Below, in pieces: positions 19,303 through 29,782 of a stretch of 64,000 nucleotides of DNA. Source of the DNA: Scilla litardierei. Its lineage: Eukaryota > Streptophyta > Magnoliopsida > Asparagales > Asparagaceae. Where the stretch lies: assembly GCA_030789695.1 (NCBI GenBank), contig CM061132.1, positions 165,751,442 through 165,815,441 of the forward strand, given 5' to 3'. The translations under genes and the position numbers were made by a program. The notes under the pieces are model-generated. The model was not told the DNA's origin, did not search any database, and saw only the letters and a program-made list of their open reading frames with translations. Numbering within the stretch: position 1 is the stretch's first letter; each line of letters starts with the position of its first letter.

Positions 19303-19438
19303 CCACACACGTGCCCCAGCCCCCCAACCCGACCTCTTTTTGGCCCCAAAACCAAAAGAGGTCGGTTTTGCTAAATAAAAAAAATAGGTCGATTTTACAA
19401 ATTATTTTTTTAATTTGGCATATTTGCAAAAATTGTCC
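19260..19438 (-). repeat. Right terminal inverted repeat of the MULE
   Basis: Reverse complement of the left repeat with few mismatches; it ends AAAAATTGTCC, next to the target duplication TTTGCATAA. Confidence 0.95.
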
Positions 19439-19545
19439 TTTGCATAATAAAGTCTCAAGGAGTCTTCTCCCAAACTCTGCAGCCATTTTTCATTTCAATC
19501 AATGGACCTCTTGATTGATATTAATTTTTTTTATGTCTGTGTCAG

Positions 19546-19683
19546 CCTGGCGAGGGAGTAAGTCTAACTATGTCCTTGTATCAGTAGTTGAAAGTTTTAT
19601 TCATACTTGGACAAAGCTGTCAAGCAATTAGGGAAGTGGTACTGGTGAATGGTGAAATTGTTTGCTTTCTTCTGAATCAATAG
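19546..19683 (+). pseudogene. Relic of a second DUF952 exon 3
   Basis: After a splice-like GTGTCAG, the sequence CCTGGCGAGGGAGTAAGTCT matches the start of DUF952 exon 3 (CTTGGCGAGGGATTAATTTA at 10879). The 3' part reads LVNGEIVCFLLNQ then TAG, matching LVNGEFTCSLLNQ of the intact gene. The middle is scrambled, with stops. Exons 1 and 2 were not found upstream. It is probably a decayed tandem copy, with the MULE inserted just upstream. Confidence 0.5.
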
Positions 19684-21647
19684 CCGTGCTTGTCCCTATA
19701 TTATGACTTATGATATATCATTTGTGGAGAAGCTGACTTGATCAAATTTTTTCAGTTTAACATGAACTAATATGAAGTATTTTGAGCTTATGACTCTTGA
19801 TTAAGTACATAGTTAATGGGTACTCTCTGGTTTAAAGTTGCCAACTGTTTGAGTAATCTTGTATTCTTATGTCAGTCACTTTCGCTTTAGCCTCGGTGAA
19901 TATGGGAATCTGAGAGCGTTGACGATGATGAATACATCCTACTGGTTGAGCTTGCATCTGAGGACTTGAGTTGTCGCAAAAAGGATTTATAACGCAACTT
20001 CATGAACTTCTGTAATATTCCTTTTAAGTTCCACTTTTCACTCTCTCTTTTTTGTCCCTTCTAGTTCTTGTTTAAGAACTTGCCATTCTATGCTGGGTCC
20101 AGAAACAGTTCATGATATTACATTCTAGTGAGATTCTTAACATTCGCTTCCCAAATTTCAATTTGATCACTGTGGAGTTCCAGTACAGAGGGAGAGAGGC
20201 TTTGTGATAGGGAGCACTAGCATAACAGGCCCAGCCATATATCAACTATAACAGCAGAGCCTTCATCGTACATCTTTGGGTATTTTTCATGAAGCCCACA
20301 AAAGTATACCTCAACTTTTAGTTTGAAAGCCCCTTAGCAAATGTACATGTGGAGATTTTGAGCGGGTTACGTACCATTTAACATGGGAAAGTTGGTAGCA
20401 GTTTAGCAGAGCTAAGTTGATGTAGTTTTCCGTATTCTCTTCTCAATTGAAGCAACTTCTAGCTTCTTGTGATGCGGTCTAGTATGTTATCTTCTGGCTT
20501 AGACATTCATCCATCTTAATCAGTTTAGCCACACTTTCTCCCTGATACCCTTTTAGTTGCCAAAGCATAAGTTTCCTTATATCCTTCCTGTGAAATTTTC
20601 ATTCAATTTCATGGACATTCCAGGATCAAATACTACTTTAAAGCACTCGTCTATCGTCTCTTGAAAATCTGCGTAATGGTTTCAGTTTAGCATTTCTCAC
20701 AGTGAAAACCCTATAAAGCTTATGTCAAGAGAGGTAAGAAGGGGATAAGATACTTGGCTCCTAGCAACACCTCCTCCCACTTCTTTACTTAAGGTCTTGA
20801 AGGAAGAATTGGGAAAATGTAAATGAAGGCTGCAGCATTTTTGGACCAGATGAAGGGATATACTCTTTATATCCTCCTCTTGGGGCAATTTTTGGCCTAC
20901 TTCCTGACTGAGCCTCTTGGTAAAAAGGGAAATGAATGGATATATCAGTTAAATAATTGGCAAGACAACGCCCAATGCATTTTTCGACGGTTGCATGTCC
21001 CAGAAAACTATCTCTGTATAGGGTTAGGTGTTTCGAAGAAGTGAGGAAGGAATATCTGCATATGGATTTGGTTTCCGAGAAGGAACGTACCGACATGATA
21101 TAGGAAGTACGTGTTGGATTTTTAACATGATAATGGCTTGCATGTATCAGTAGGTATCAGCCTCATACCAGCCTGTACGGTCTTGTATCATCCCATAATA
21201 TTGTTTTGGTATGTTCTCAGCCTGTCTCTGAAAGTTCAATCCAAAACATACTGAAACGACCGAAAATTTAGTAGAAGTTTAGTATGTAACAGAAAAAAAT
21301 GAACATTTCAAAATGTGAACCCTCTTTGCATATGTGAAAAATAACAAACGTGCAGATCCCATGCATACATACATAACAGACGTTCACCTATTCATCTTTT
21401 ATACATTTATATGTATATTCTCATTTATATGTGTGCATATCGAACATGTGTGTATTACTGAAACTGGGACTTGAAACCATATAATCACTAACAAAACATA
21501 AGCAGCCTACCTACCTTTCTCAAAACCGACTTCTCAAACCATGGTGGCTTAATTATTTCTTGACCTTGAAGACATAATTAAAGCAAGCTCATTTGGTTTT
21601 GTGCTACCGACTACCATTTTTGGTCATGATGTATGTGAATTAGTTTG
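19684..21647. other. Intergenic DNA, no supported gene
   Basis: AT-rich sequence. Short open stretches (for example around 19905-19990, ending TAA, and 20820-21045) have no recognisable family. No repeats with clear boundaries were seen. Confidence 0.4.
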
Positions 21648-21652
21648 GATCA

Positions 21653-21968
21653 TGATACGACTCAGATGGGATTTGGAGATCAAAATCAGATTTTTATCGA
21701 TAATTTTGAAAATACAAAGGTAAGTTAGCATCAATTAGAGATGAAAACAGCTCTCCTAGCCTTTGATTTGAATTAAAAGGCCTAACTCACTCAAAATCTA
21801 AATTTCATGCTTCTAATCTCTTTTACTCTCAATATTCTTCTCAAAATTCAGCATGAACCTCTACTTACCCTAGCCTCCATACTTATATTATTGATTTTTC
21901 CAATATTACGAAAATACACATGGACCCCAAACATTACATAATTGTCACCATATTCCCTAGTCATATCA
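21653..21968 (-). repeat. 3' LTR of the minus-strand Gypsy element
   Basis: Homologous to 24102-24427 with multiple mismatches and small indels. Plus-strand ends are TGATACGACT and CTAGTCATATCA. Confidence 0.85.
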
Positions 21969-22460
21969 TTACTCCACCCCCAAAAGAATCACATTGTCCT
22001 CAAGGTGGTGGTATGAAGTCCGTGGGCTACGCTACTCCAAATGAGGATGATTGGTCCCTCTTGGCGCGTCTTGCTCATTTGTTGCGCGTTCATCACTATC
22101 AATCTGGAGACGATCCTACCAATGATGTCTAGGCCAGAATCTCTCACCACATCAAAAGTATAAATTTTTGACGCGTCTATCCGGGATTTTTTTCTGTTAG
22201 ATGTTTGAACCTGTCGTCTAGTTGGGGCTTGATGTTCTTCTCCTGGTTCGTTTGAACCGTCACTTGCTGAGGTTTTTGAGCCTTTGTCGTGGCATGAGTG
22301 TGGAATGTGATGCCGCTCATCGCGCCCTTTAAGCTCGCTTGCCGTGATTATATCTTTTTCATCATTTGGACTAGCTACATCGCCTCTCCAAGCCGTCTCG
22401 GCCTCAGTATACGTAGCTCAGCGCTAGTGTTCATTTTCAGAACCTTTATGAAATATTCCA

Positions 22461-22814
22461 TTATGGTCGTCTCAGGTATCCTAGCGTCGTCTCAGGTACC
22501 CCCCGCACTCGTTTCGAGAGCATCTCAAATCTCTTCATATTTTCTCTGATTGTGTCGTCTTGCTTGAGCGTAAGGAGCTGCTCATATATGCTCTCTTTCT
22601 GTGTGTTGCAAAAACTATTTAATCGGCAGTCCTTGAACTCCTTCCTAAAGCGCACATGATGTATTTGCTCTCTCCACTGGTACCATATTAGCACCTCTCC
22701 CTCCAAGCATATTCCAACAGCCATCAGCATCTCATCTTTCGTCAAACGGTTCATCGTGAAATACCTTCTGCACCGTAAACCCAGGTATACGGAGTCTCCT
22801 CCAAAAATTGGCAT
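22461..22814 (-). pseudogene. Gypsy gag remnant
   Basis: The minus-strand frame reads RRYFTMNRLTKDEMLMAVGI, GEVLIWYQWRE and EQLLTLKQDDTIRENMKRFE, the Retrotrans_gag core. It lacks the zinc knuckle and protease and ends shortly after VRGVPETTLG. The N-terminal gag region should lie further right (to about 24080) but is decayed. Confidence 0.75.
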
Positions 22815-23089
22815 CTTTAACTATCAAGCCCGGCTTTCAATGCTGAAAACCCCTTCTCATGCTCTCCCTCTAGGCTGCTCATAATAAATATGTGCATCAA
22901 AATCTCTAAGCTACTCCTTCTATTCCACCATCGTTCTCCCAATCATTCGTGAACCGATTGGGGTCTCCATCATCCTTATCAATGTCCTAATATGTGCCCC
23001 AATGTTCACCAAGTCCCTTATGGGACCATTGTCCCAGGAGGATGTCACTGACATCCCTTAGTCCCCATTCCGTTGTCCCATAGGTCGTC

Positions 23090-23700
23090 GCCCCTTGTGG
23101 CCCCCCTTGTCCAACCGAAGCCTTGCGGACCTCCTCCGCTGTCGTCAGACCACCTAATGTCTCCACCACTCCCATCGAAGCCCGGATATAGGCCACGGTA
23201 ATTGATAAGTCTCCTTGGAGGGTTGCCGCCCCTGGAGGTTGTCGACATGCCCCTGGGGGCCTTCTATCTAAAAACCAAAGGCCGATGGGCCTTTGAAATA
23301 GGGGCCTTCATCTGAATACCAAAGGCTGCTGGGCCTCTGAAAATTCTCGCCAGGTCATGTGGGCTTTCAAGGGCTCGCGTGCCCTAGGGCGGCCCACCCA
23401 GGCCTCGCAGGTCCTAGAGCGGCCTGCCCAGGGGCTGCCAAGTCCTGGGAAGCTCGCCAGGGCTTGTTGCCCTCGCCAGGCTCTGTGCGGCCCACCCAAG
23501 GGCCTCCAGGCCCCGCACAGCACAGCCCGTGACCAAAGCCCCCCATGGCATCCTTCCCAGGGGCCGTAGTACCTGTGGCGATGAGATTGGGGGTTGTTGC
23601 CCCTTGTCGCCTCTCTCCAAGGGCCATGGGGCCCGTGGCAATGAGATCGGGGGCCGTAGCCCCCTGTCGCTCTTTCCAAGGGCCATGGGCCCTTGATCTG
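23090..23700 (-). repeat. GC-rich repeats in the gag region
   Basis: Imperfect repeats of GGGGCCGTAGCCCC- and CCAAGGGCCATGGG-type motifs. They sit at the same place in gag as the collagen-like repeats of the 7190-10585 element and encode Gly/Pro/Arg-rich sequence in several frames. No intact frame. Confidence 0.6.
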
Positions 23701-24101
23701 ACTACAGTGGTGGTTCTTCCTCAATGATGATGACTTTTCCTTTGGTATTGGCTAAAAATTGCGCTGTTTGCTTCAGATCTACGCTGCTCGTTGGTTGGTC
23801 GTCCTTAAAGTCAATTTTCTCCTTGCCATTGGCCAAAGATCTCGTCTTTCGTTCTAGATCTGAATTATTGTCGACGTCTCCTATCAGATCTGGTTTGGTG
23901 GTCTCCTCAGGTGGTGGACGATGATCGATCTATGAAATCTTCTCCATTAGGACATCTATCAACGCTTCCATACATGTTTCAATTGATGTTTTGAATTCCT
24001 CCATTGATTTCTTCAAATCCTTCATCTCATAATCGAATTTTGCTTTTAAATCTTCGTTCTTTTTCGCTACCGTCATCAAGATCTATGCTTTGATAACAAT
24101 T

Positions 24102-24427
24102 TGATAAGACCCGGATGGGATTTGGGGATAAAAATCAGATTTTTAAAAATAATTTTGGGAATACAAAGGATAGTTGTCCTCAATTAGAGAAGAATACTGT
24201 TTTCCTAGCCTTTGATTTGAGAGAGAAGAATCAAAGGCCTAACTCTTCCAAGATCTAAATTTCCTACTCCTAATCTCTTCTAATATCAATATTCTTCTCA
24301 AAATTTAGCATAACCCTCTAATTGTCCTAGCCCCCATACATATAGTATTGATTTTCCCAATATTACGAAAAATGCCCCTGGACCGCAAATAGTACATAAT
24401 TGCCACCACACACCCCTAGTCGTATCA
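24102..24427 (-). repeat. 5' LTR of the minus-strand Gypsy element
   Basis: Plus-strand ends are TGATAAGACCCGG and CTAGTCGTATCA. The primer-binding-site-like sequence adjoins it at its left (internal) side. Confidence 0.85.
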
Positions 24428-24507
24428 GAGCAATACCATTTCTTTGACCCAACATGTGGAAATGCAGATTTGTCTATTTGCCTTTTTAATAATTAGTTCT
24501 CATGCAG

Positions 24508-24809
24508 TCATGTTGCTGCCCTAGTCGCACCGAAAACGAGTCCTTTCTGGCCTCTACTGCTTTCTTGTCACGAAAGCAAAAAGAATGTCAGTGCAACAGT
24601 TGTTTCCCTTTCCTGGCTACAAGTAGGAAGATCTTTTAATCTCCTTGCCGTGAGTAGTTCCACACTTCCACTTTGTATTCTCTGTTCCTCCTTCAAAATA
24701 TGCATGTTATCTGTATAAATTCCTAATCACATGACTCCTCCCTTACAGGTAGACGGTACAGAAGGAAGAGGAATCAAAAGATTGGATGCGTCTCTCATAG
24801 CAGTTGAAG
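24508..24809 (+). CDS. Exon-like fragment of an unrecognised gene
   Basis: Two blocks have good splice borders: 24508-24649 (after CATGCAG, before GTGAGT) and 24749-24809 (after CTTACAG, before GTATAC). In one joined frame they read HVAALVAPKTSPFWPLLLSC, then SATVVSLSWLQVGRSFNLLA, then VDGTEGRGIKRLDASLIAVE, with no stop. The amino-acid composition looks like a real folded protein rather than chance. A possible terminal exon lies at about 31695-31775 (one frame reads FIVHPMPGSNQNQKLPG and then QGDVSLGL before a stop), with the TRIM and a Gypsy element in between. I do not recognise the family, and the exon chain is incomplete. Confidence 0.4.
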
Positions 24810-24873
24810 GTATACTAGTTCTCTCATATCTCCTCCTTTCTTTACTCTTCCTTAACTTCTCATATTTTGTATC

Positions 24874-24981
24874 TGTTAGGAGTATATGTATAGGGTCTTT
24901 AGTGCTTATTTCCTTTTGCCTGTACTCTATATATATCGGGTTATTGTCCTTGGAATAATACAAGAGAGTTTATTCCTAACA
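24874..24981 (+). repeat. 5' LTR of the TRIM
   Basis: 108 bp, TGTTAGG...CCTAACA. It includes a TATA-like CTCTATATATATCGG. Confidence 0.9.
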
Positions 24982-24993
24982 TGGTATCAGAGC
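24982..24993 (+). promoter_or_regulatory. Primer-binding site of the TRIM
   Basis: TGGTATCAGAGC abuts the 5' LTR directly; complementary to initiator tRNA-Met. Confidence 0.9.
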
Positions 24994-25054
24994 TAGGTTT
25001 AACCTAAACCCTAGCCGTCTTTTTCTCTCTCCCGCAAAATCCAAAAATTAAACC

Positions 25055-26030
25055 CTAGCCGTGCCTGCGCCTGTGTGCCGCCGCCGCCTGCGCGCCGCCG
25101 CCTGCCGCGCCCGCGCAGCGCGTTCGCCTCGCGTTCGCACCGCCTCCGTCCCGCGCGCCGCCTCCGGCCCGCGCGCCGCCTCGCGCCGCACGTTCGCCTC
25201 GCGCGGGCAAGCGGATCCCTCCGCAGCGCGGGCAGGCGGAGGCGGCGCGAGGTTGGATGTTTTTGCTGCTCTCGGCGGTTCCCTGACCCCAAAATCACAG
25301 GTCCTCCTTCCCTCCCTCCAGCATCTGGTCTTTGGGAGGCGGGCGATTGGTTGCTTCCTCCTGATTTTGCCTGTCAAATTGGGGGCGATCTGCGATTTTG
25401 AGCGATTTTGGCCCCCGGATCTGCTCTTGTCTTGGAGCTTCCTCTGCATCTCCGGCCTCTTGGGTGTCGGGTTTGGCGTCGGCTACAGTCATCTCCCGTG
25501 GATCTAATGGTTTCTTTCCAGATCTAACCATGTTCAGATCTATTTTTGTTCTCCGATCATCGTCGTCATGTCTGGCTTTGGTCTGATCAGCTGTCGGGGT
25601 TCCTGTTTAGTCCCCCTGATGGCGATATCATCGTCGATGGCTCCTCCTGTCGGCATTGCGGGGGTTCGAGTCTGGTGCACCCTTGACGTGCCCCCTGTAG
25701 GCACTAGGGTTGGTTCCCGTAGGTGGCCTGCATCGGATGGCCGGCCTCCTCACCGCGCTTCCGCCTGCTTCGGGCCGCGCCTCGCTTGCTTCGGGCCGAG
25801 CCTCGCCTTCGGGCCGCACCTCGCCTGCTTCCGGCCGCTCCTCGCCTTTGGGCCGCGCCTCGCCTTCGGACCGCGCCTCGCCTGCTTCGGGCCGCGCCTC
25901 GCCTTCGGGCATCGCCGCGCTTCGGCCTGCTTCGGGCCGCGCCGCGCTTCCGCCTGGTTCGGGCCGCGCCGCGCCTCAGCCTGCTTCGGGCCGCGCCTCC
26001 GCCTGCTTCCGCAATCTAGCCTCCGCCTAC
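25055..26030 (+). repeat. GC-rich, CpG-rich core with tandem repeats
   Basis: Two blocks: 25055-25260 is built of GCGCCGCC/CCCGCGCG repeats, and 25750-26030 has about ten imperfect copies of a CGCCTGCTTCGGGCCGCGCC unit of roughly 20-35 bp. Open frames on both strands are simple Ala/Arg/Pro or CFGPRLA-type repeats and are not supported as proteins. The composition contrasts sharply with the AT-rich flanks. Confidence 0.75.
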
Positions 26031-26095
26031 TACGGATCTATATAAGCACAGTTTTTTTTTTTATCTTTCCAAACTCAGTGTTGTTGATCCACCAT

Positions 26096-26110
26096 GAGTT
26101 TGAGGGGGGG
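26096..26110 (+). promoter_or_regulatory. Polypurine tract of the TRIM
   Basis: GAGTTTGAGGGGGGG directly precedes the 3' LTR. Confidence 0.85.
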
Positions 26111-26218
26111 TGTTAGGAGTATATGTATAGGGTCTTTAGTGCTTATTTCCCTTTGCCTGTACTCTATATATATCGGGCTATTGCCCTTGGAATAATACAA
26201 GAGAGTTTATTCCAAACA
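26111..26218 (+). repeat. 3' LTR of the TRIM
   Basis: 108 bp, about four mismatches to the 5' LTR, followed by the GTATC target duplication. Confidence 0.9.
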
Positions 26219-26223
26219 GTATC

Positions 26224-27414
26224 ATCTTGTTTGAAAATTTGATTGGGAGTTGAGCTTGCTGGGCTAAGTGAATGATTATTCTTTGTTAAGGAATATGAAT
26301 TACAGCTTGCAATTTAGAAATAGGAATTGTAATTTCTTGTTTGGAAATAGGAAGTGTAGGTTCCAGTTCAGTAGTAAGGAATCATAGTAGAATATGTATT
26401 GTAACCATAGTATATGTTCTCAGCTAAATAAACAGCCCTATACTGTGGCTTCGGGTTGTGGCTTACTTTCTATTGCAACCATATTTTCAAAAAAAAATTC
26501 CTTAATCCATGCTGGTAGATTTTCATAACGTTGGTCAATCTTGTCAGATAATTGTGGTTGATCTTTATGATTATGCGGGGATTAAACTCCAACTTTATTC
26601 TCTTCCTTTAACATATTCTAGCAAGTGTTTGAGTTTCAAAATTATTTGTGTTGAATAGATATATGTTTATACTTGATTGTAGTCATTTGTAAATATGTAA
26701 TATTTAGAGATTTGAGAGTTATATATAGTAGAAACAACTGGTTGTGCATGGTGCACTCTTTATTTTCCTTTTGTTGTTTCACGTTGTGGTTTGGCCTCTC
26801 ATCATTTACTTGCCTTGTTAGAAATGACCGAATCTGGTCAGTATGGTGAAATTTCTTAAAATAAATTTTAGCAATTGAGCTTCATTGGAGAAGGATTTAA
26901 TTAGGCTAGAAGTTACAGCTAGGAGATGGTAATCAAACTGGTACCTTCCTTTCCGATTTCACTTTAGTCATTATTTCTTCATTCTAAAGTAAACAAGTTC
27001 TATTCAATTCAATACTGGGTTTGGGTCTGGGCACCTTTTAATCTTACACGACATGTTCTGAGTCCTTTCTACTATGTATGAGGGTGGAAATAAGCCTTTA
27101 GCCATGTCTAATAACAACCACGAATGTGAGAGTATGCTCACTTTCAGAGTAGGAGATAAAATAATTGCTCGCCTTTAGTCGAAGATGCTAACCTAGAAAA
27201 CATGAGGCCAACCTCCATCTTAATGGTATCATGCGCAGTCATGATTTGGCAACATTCTTAAGACAAGCCTACCACAAATGACTAAGCTTGCATTGTGCAT
27301 GTCACCTAACAATGGCTAGGCCGGAAGGCCAATCACATTCCTATTGTGAAAATCTTCAATCACAAATCCATGTTTTCCCTTGGGTTGTTTTTCTTATGTG
27401 CTATAACGGCACAT
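26224..27414. other. Intergenic or intronic DNA, nothing recognised
   Basis: AT-rich, no supported ORF, RNA gene or bounded repeat. If the 24508-24809 exons belong to a live gene, this would be part of its intron. Confidence 0.4.
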
Positions 27415-27775
27415 TGATATGATCTTGTAGGATTTGAAAGATAAAAATCAGGGTGTTATTGGAAATAAGAAGAAAAAATAAAAATAATGGCCGCGTTTGA
27501 TAGGTGGACCGCTCTCCCAAGCCACCCATTCGAGAGGATGGACGTACTCTCCACAAAAGAGGGAATCTATCAACCTCTCACGATTTTTCTCTCAAGATTC
27601 AACATGAACTTTCTAAACTCCCTAACCCCATATAAATACTAATCAGAATTCATCAAAATTACATAAATATCCTTAAACTCCCAAAAATTACGAAAATACC
27701 CCCGAAACTCAATTTTCAGCCGTTTCAACCGCCACACTCCTCTTCTTGTGCCGTCTCTGGTACATGATTAATCCA
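27415..27775 (-). repeat. 3' LTR of the 27-31 kb Gypsy element
   Basis: Homologous to 30925-31284; the exact right border is uncertain by a few bases. Confidence 0.75.
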
Positions 27776-27964
27776 TCATTACTCCTCCCAAAAAGAGCCA
27801 TTTTGTCCTAAAGGTGAAAATCTGGACACCGCTGCTCAATATCTCCAAAAGGCACCAAGAAGCCTCATGGTCAGGAAGCCCCTTCCACTGAATCGGCCCC
27901 TCACCCCATTGAATGGCCCCTTCAAACTCTTAACTCCGCTGGCTCCAAGAAAACCTCCATATCC

Positions 27965-29658
27965 TCAGTTAAAGTCAATGGTAATGATGGCGAAGACGTG
28001 ATTTCCAATGACCTGACGAAGCTGTAACACATGAAAAACTGCATGTATGGTGGACTCTGGTGGTAACTTTAACTTGTAAGCGACCTGGGCAATAGTGACC
28101 CGGGCAATCCTGGCATCAACCTCATATGGACCAAAATACCGGGGTGATATCTTCTCATTTCTCCTATGCATCAAGGATCTCCTGGGCCATAATGACCTGA
28201 CGAAGCTGTAACACATGAAAAACTACATGTATGGTGGACTCTGGTGGTAACTTCGACTTGTAAGCGACCTGGGCAATAGCGACCTGGGCAATTGTTACCC
28301 GGGCAATTTTGGCCTCAACCTCATATGGACCAAAATACTGAGGTGATAGCTTCTCGTTTCTCCTATGCATCAAGGATCTCTGTCGGTACGGTCGCAACTT
28401 TAAGTACACCTTATCTTCTACTGCAAACTGTGCCTTCATTCTATGATCATCTGCATGTGTCTTCATTATCTACTATGCTCTGGTCAGACGCCGCTCAACT
28501 CCTCCAACACCGTGTCCCTCTCATTCAAATATTTCTCTACTTGAGAAATCGATGTAGAACTGTGGCCATAGTGCGCAGATGAGGATGATCTCGTCCATAC
28601 AGAATCTTGAACAGCGTTATCTGTGCTATGATGCGGTACGCGATATTGTACTAATATTCTGTCGAGGCTAACCACCTCGCCCACTGTCTCGGTGCCTCTG
28701 AAATGAAACATCACTGATAAGTCTTAATACTCTTGTTGACGACATCAATCTGGTCGTTAGTATGTGGATGATAGGATGTGCTCCTTTTCAATTTTATCCC
28801 TTACATCCTAAACAGCTCCCTCCAAAGATGATACAAGAAGATCCAATCTATGTCTGATACAATGGACTTTGGTATCTTATGCAACCACATAATCTCCCGT
28901 AAAAAGGCCTCGGCAATTGACACATCATTACAGGGATGTCAAAGAGCTATAAAGGGGACATAATTGCTGAGGCGGTCAACCATAACAAGAATGCCTGAAA
29001 ATTCAGCAGACTTCGGCAACCCTTCAATGAAGTCCATAGTCACCTCCTCTCAAACTCACTCTGGTAGAGACATGGGCTGCAGTAACCCTCCAGGAGTCAT
29101 CACAATATATTTGTGATGTTGACAAACATCACACTTCGCCACCATCTCTACGATGTTCTTCTTTATTCCTTTCCAGTACACCTCCCTCATTAGGAGTCTA
29201 TAAGTCTTGAGGACCCCAGAATGGTCCTTAACTGCACTGCCATGAAACTCCTGCAAAAATGCTCGGGATATGCGTGGAAGTCCTCGGTAAAACCAAACGT
29301 CTTTGATAAAGTAACCTTTGTCCCTGCATAGAATACCTTGTATAATCCATTAACCCATGTAAAAGGTTGCTTTAATTCTTGCCAATTCCCGATCTGCCTC
29401 AATCTCCCGAAGCGAAGGCTCCTAATCATGCAAGATCGGAACAGACAAAATAACCAAATGTGCATCCTCACCACGCCTCGATAAAGCATCCGTCGACTTA
29501 TTCTCTAAGCTTGGTATGTACTGGATCTCAAAATCATATCCCATCAGCTTTGTGAACCATCTCTGGTGCTCCTCAATCACCATACGCTGCTTCATTAAGT
29601 ACTTCATGCTCTTCTGATCTGTGCGCACAACAAAATAATGGCCCAACAAGGTCTCCAC
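27965..29658 (-). pseudogene. Gypsy pol remnant: RNase H, integrase, C-terminal region
   Basis: Reading the minus strand from 29658: RNase H-like VVRTDQKSMKYLMKQR and YDFEIQYIPSLENKSTDALS; then the integrase zinc-binding region EFHGSAVKDHSGVLKTYRLL and CDVCQHHKYIVMTPGGLLQP (29056-29256); then the pol tail FGPYEVEAKIARVTIAQVAY and LPPESTIHVVFHVLQLR, duplicated in tandem (27965-28466). Frames are broken many times, and the integrase catalytic region is not readable as one ORF. Confidence 0.8.
28007..28380 (-). repeat. Tandem duplication in the pol 3' end
   Basis: 28007-28181 and 28191-28380 are direct repeats (shared AATGACCTGACGAAGCTG start and CATCAAGGATCTC end). The second copy carries a small internal expansion of the GCGACCTGGGCAATAG motif. 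Confidence 0.85.
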
Positions 29659-29782
29659 TCTGCACTGCTAAGACAATGGCCATCAACTTTTTATCATATA
29701 CAGATTTCAGGCCCTTGTATAAGACAATGACCGTCATCCAGCGATTCAACGACGAAAGGCCATCAGGTCTCCACTATACTTC

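Larger units (their letters stand above)
13122..19438. mobile_element. 6.3-kb Mutator-like element with PMD gene and deleted transposase
   Basis: Inverted terminal repeats of about 179 bp (13122-13300 and 19260-19438) start GGACAATTTTTGC. They are flanked by the 9-bp target duplication TTTGCATAA (13113-13121 and 19439-19447), diagnostic of Mutator-like transposition. Inside, on the plus strand, are a five-exon plant-mobile-domain (PMD) gene with two nonsense codons and a MuDR-type transposase gene that lost its DDE catalytic core. Both genes are decayed, so the element is non-autonomous. PMD domains are known companions of MULE and Gypsy elements in plants, and host MAIN/MAIL1 proteins share the domain. 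Confidence 0.95.
21653..24427 (-). mobile_element. Degenerate gag-only Gypsy element on the minus strand
   Basis: LTRs 21653-21968 and 24102-24427 are clearly homologous but diverged, with TG...CA ends. On the minus strand, a primer-binding-site-like TTGTTATCAAAGC follows the right LTR. A polypurine tract TTTTGGGGGTGGAG (about 21969-21984 on the plus strand) precedes the left LTR. Flanks GATCA (21648-21652) and GAGCA (24428-24432) agree at four of five bases. The 2.1-kb interior has a gag remnant and GC-rich repeats but no pol. The layout is the same as the 7190-10585 element, with older LTRs. Confidence 0.85.
24874..26218 (+). mobile_element. TRIM-like LTR element with a GC-rich core
   Basis: LTRs of only 108 bp (24874-24981 and 26111-26218) start TGTTAGGAGTATATG and differ at about four positions. 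They are flanked by the 5-bp duplication GTATC (24869-24873 and 26219-26223). A primer-binding site TGGTATCAGAGC (24982-24993) and a polypurine tract (about 26096-26110) are intact. The interior of ~1.1 kb has no gag or pol and is strikingly GC-rich. The LTR and polypurine style (TTTGAGGGGGGG then TGTTAGG) is Copia-like. It must be mobilised in trans. Confidence 0.9.

Noticed and set aside
23308..23727. Several overlapping ORFs on both strands
   Set aside because: Compositional frames in GC-rich gag repeats of the decayed Gypsy element.
25568..26116. 182-residue ORF in the TRIM core
   Set aside because: Translation is a simple CFGPRLA-type repeat from GC-rich tandem DNA; several other frames are open over the same bases.
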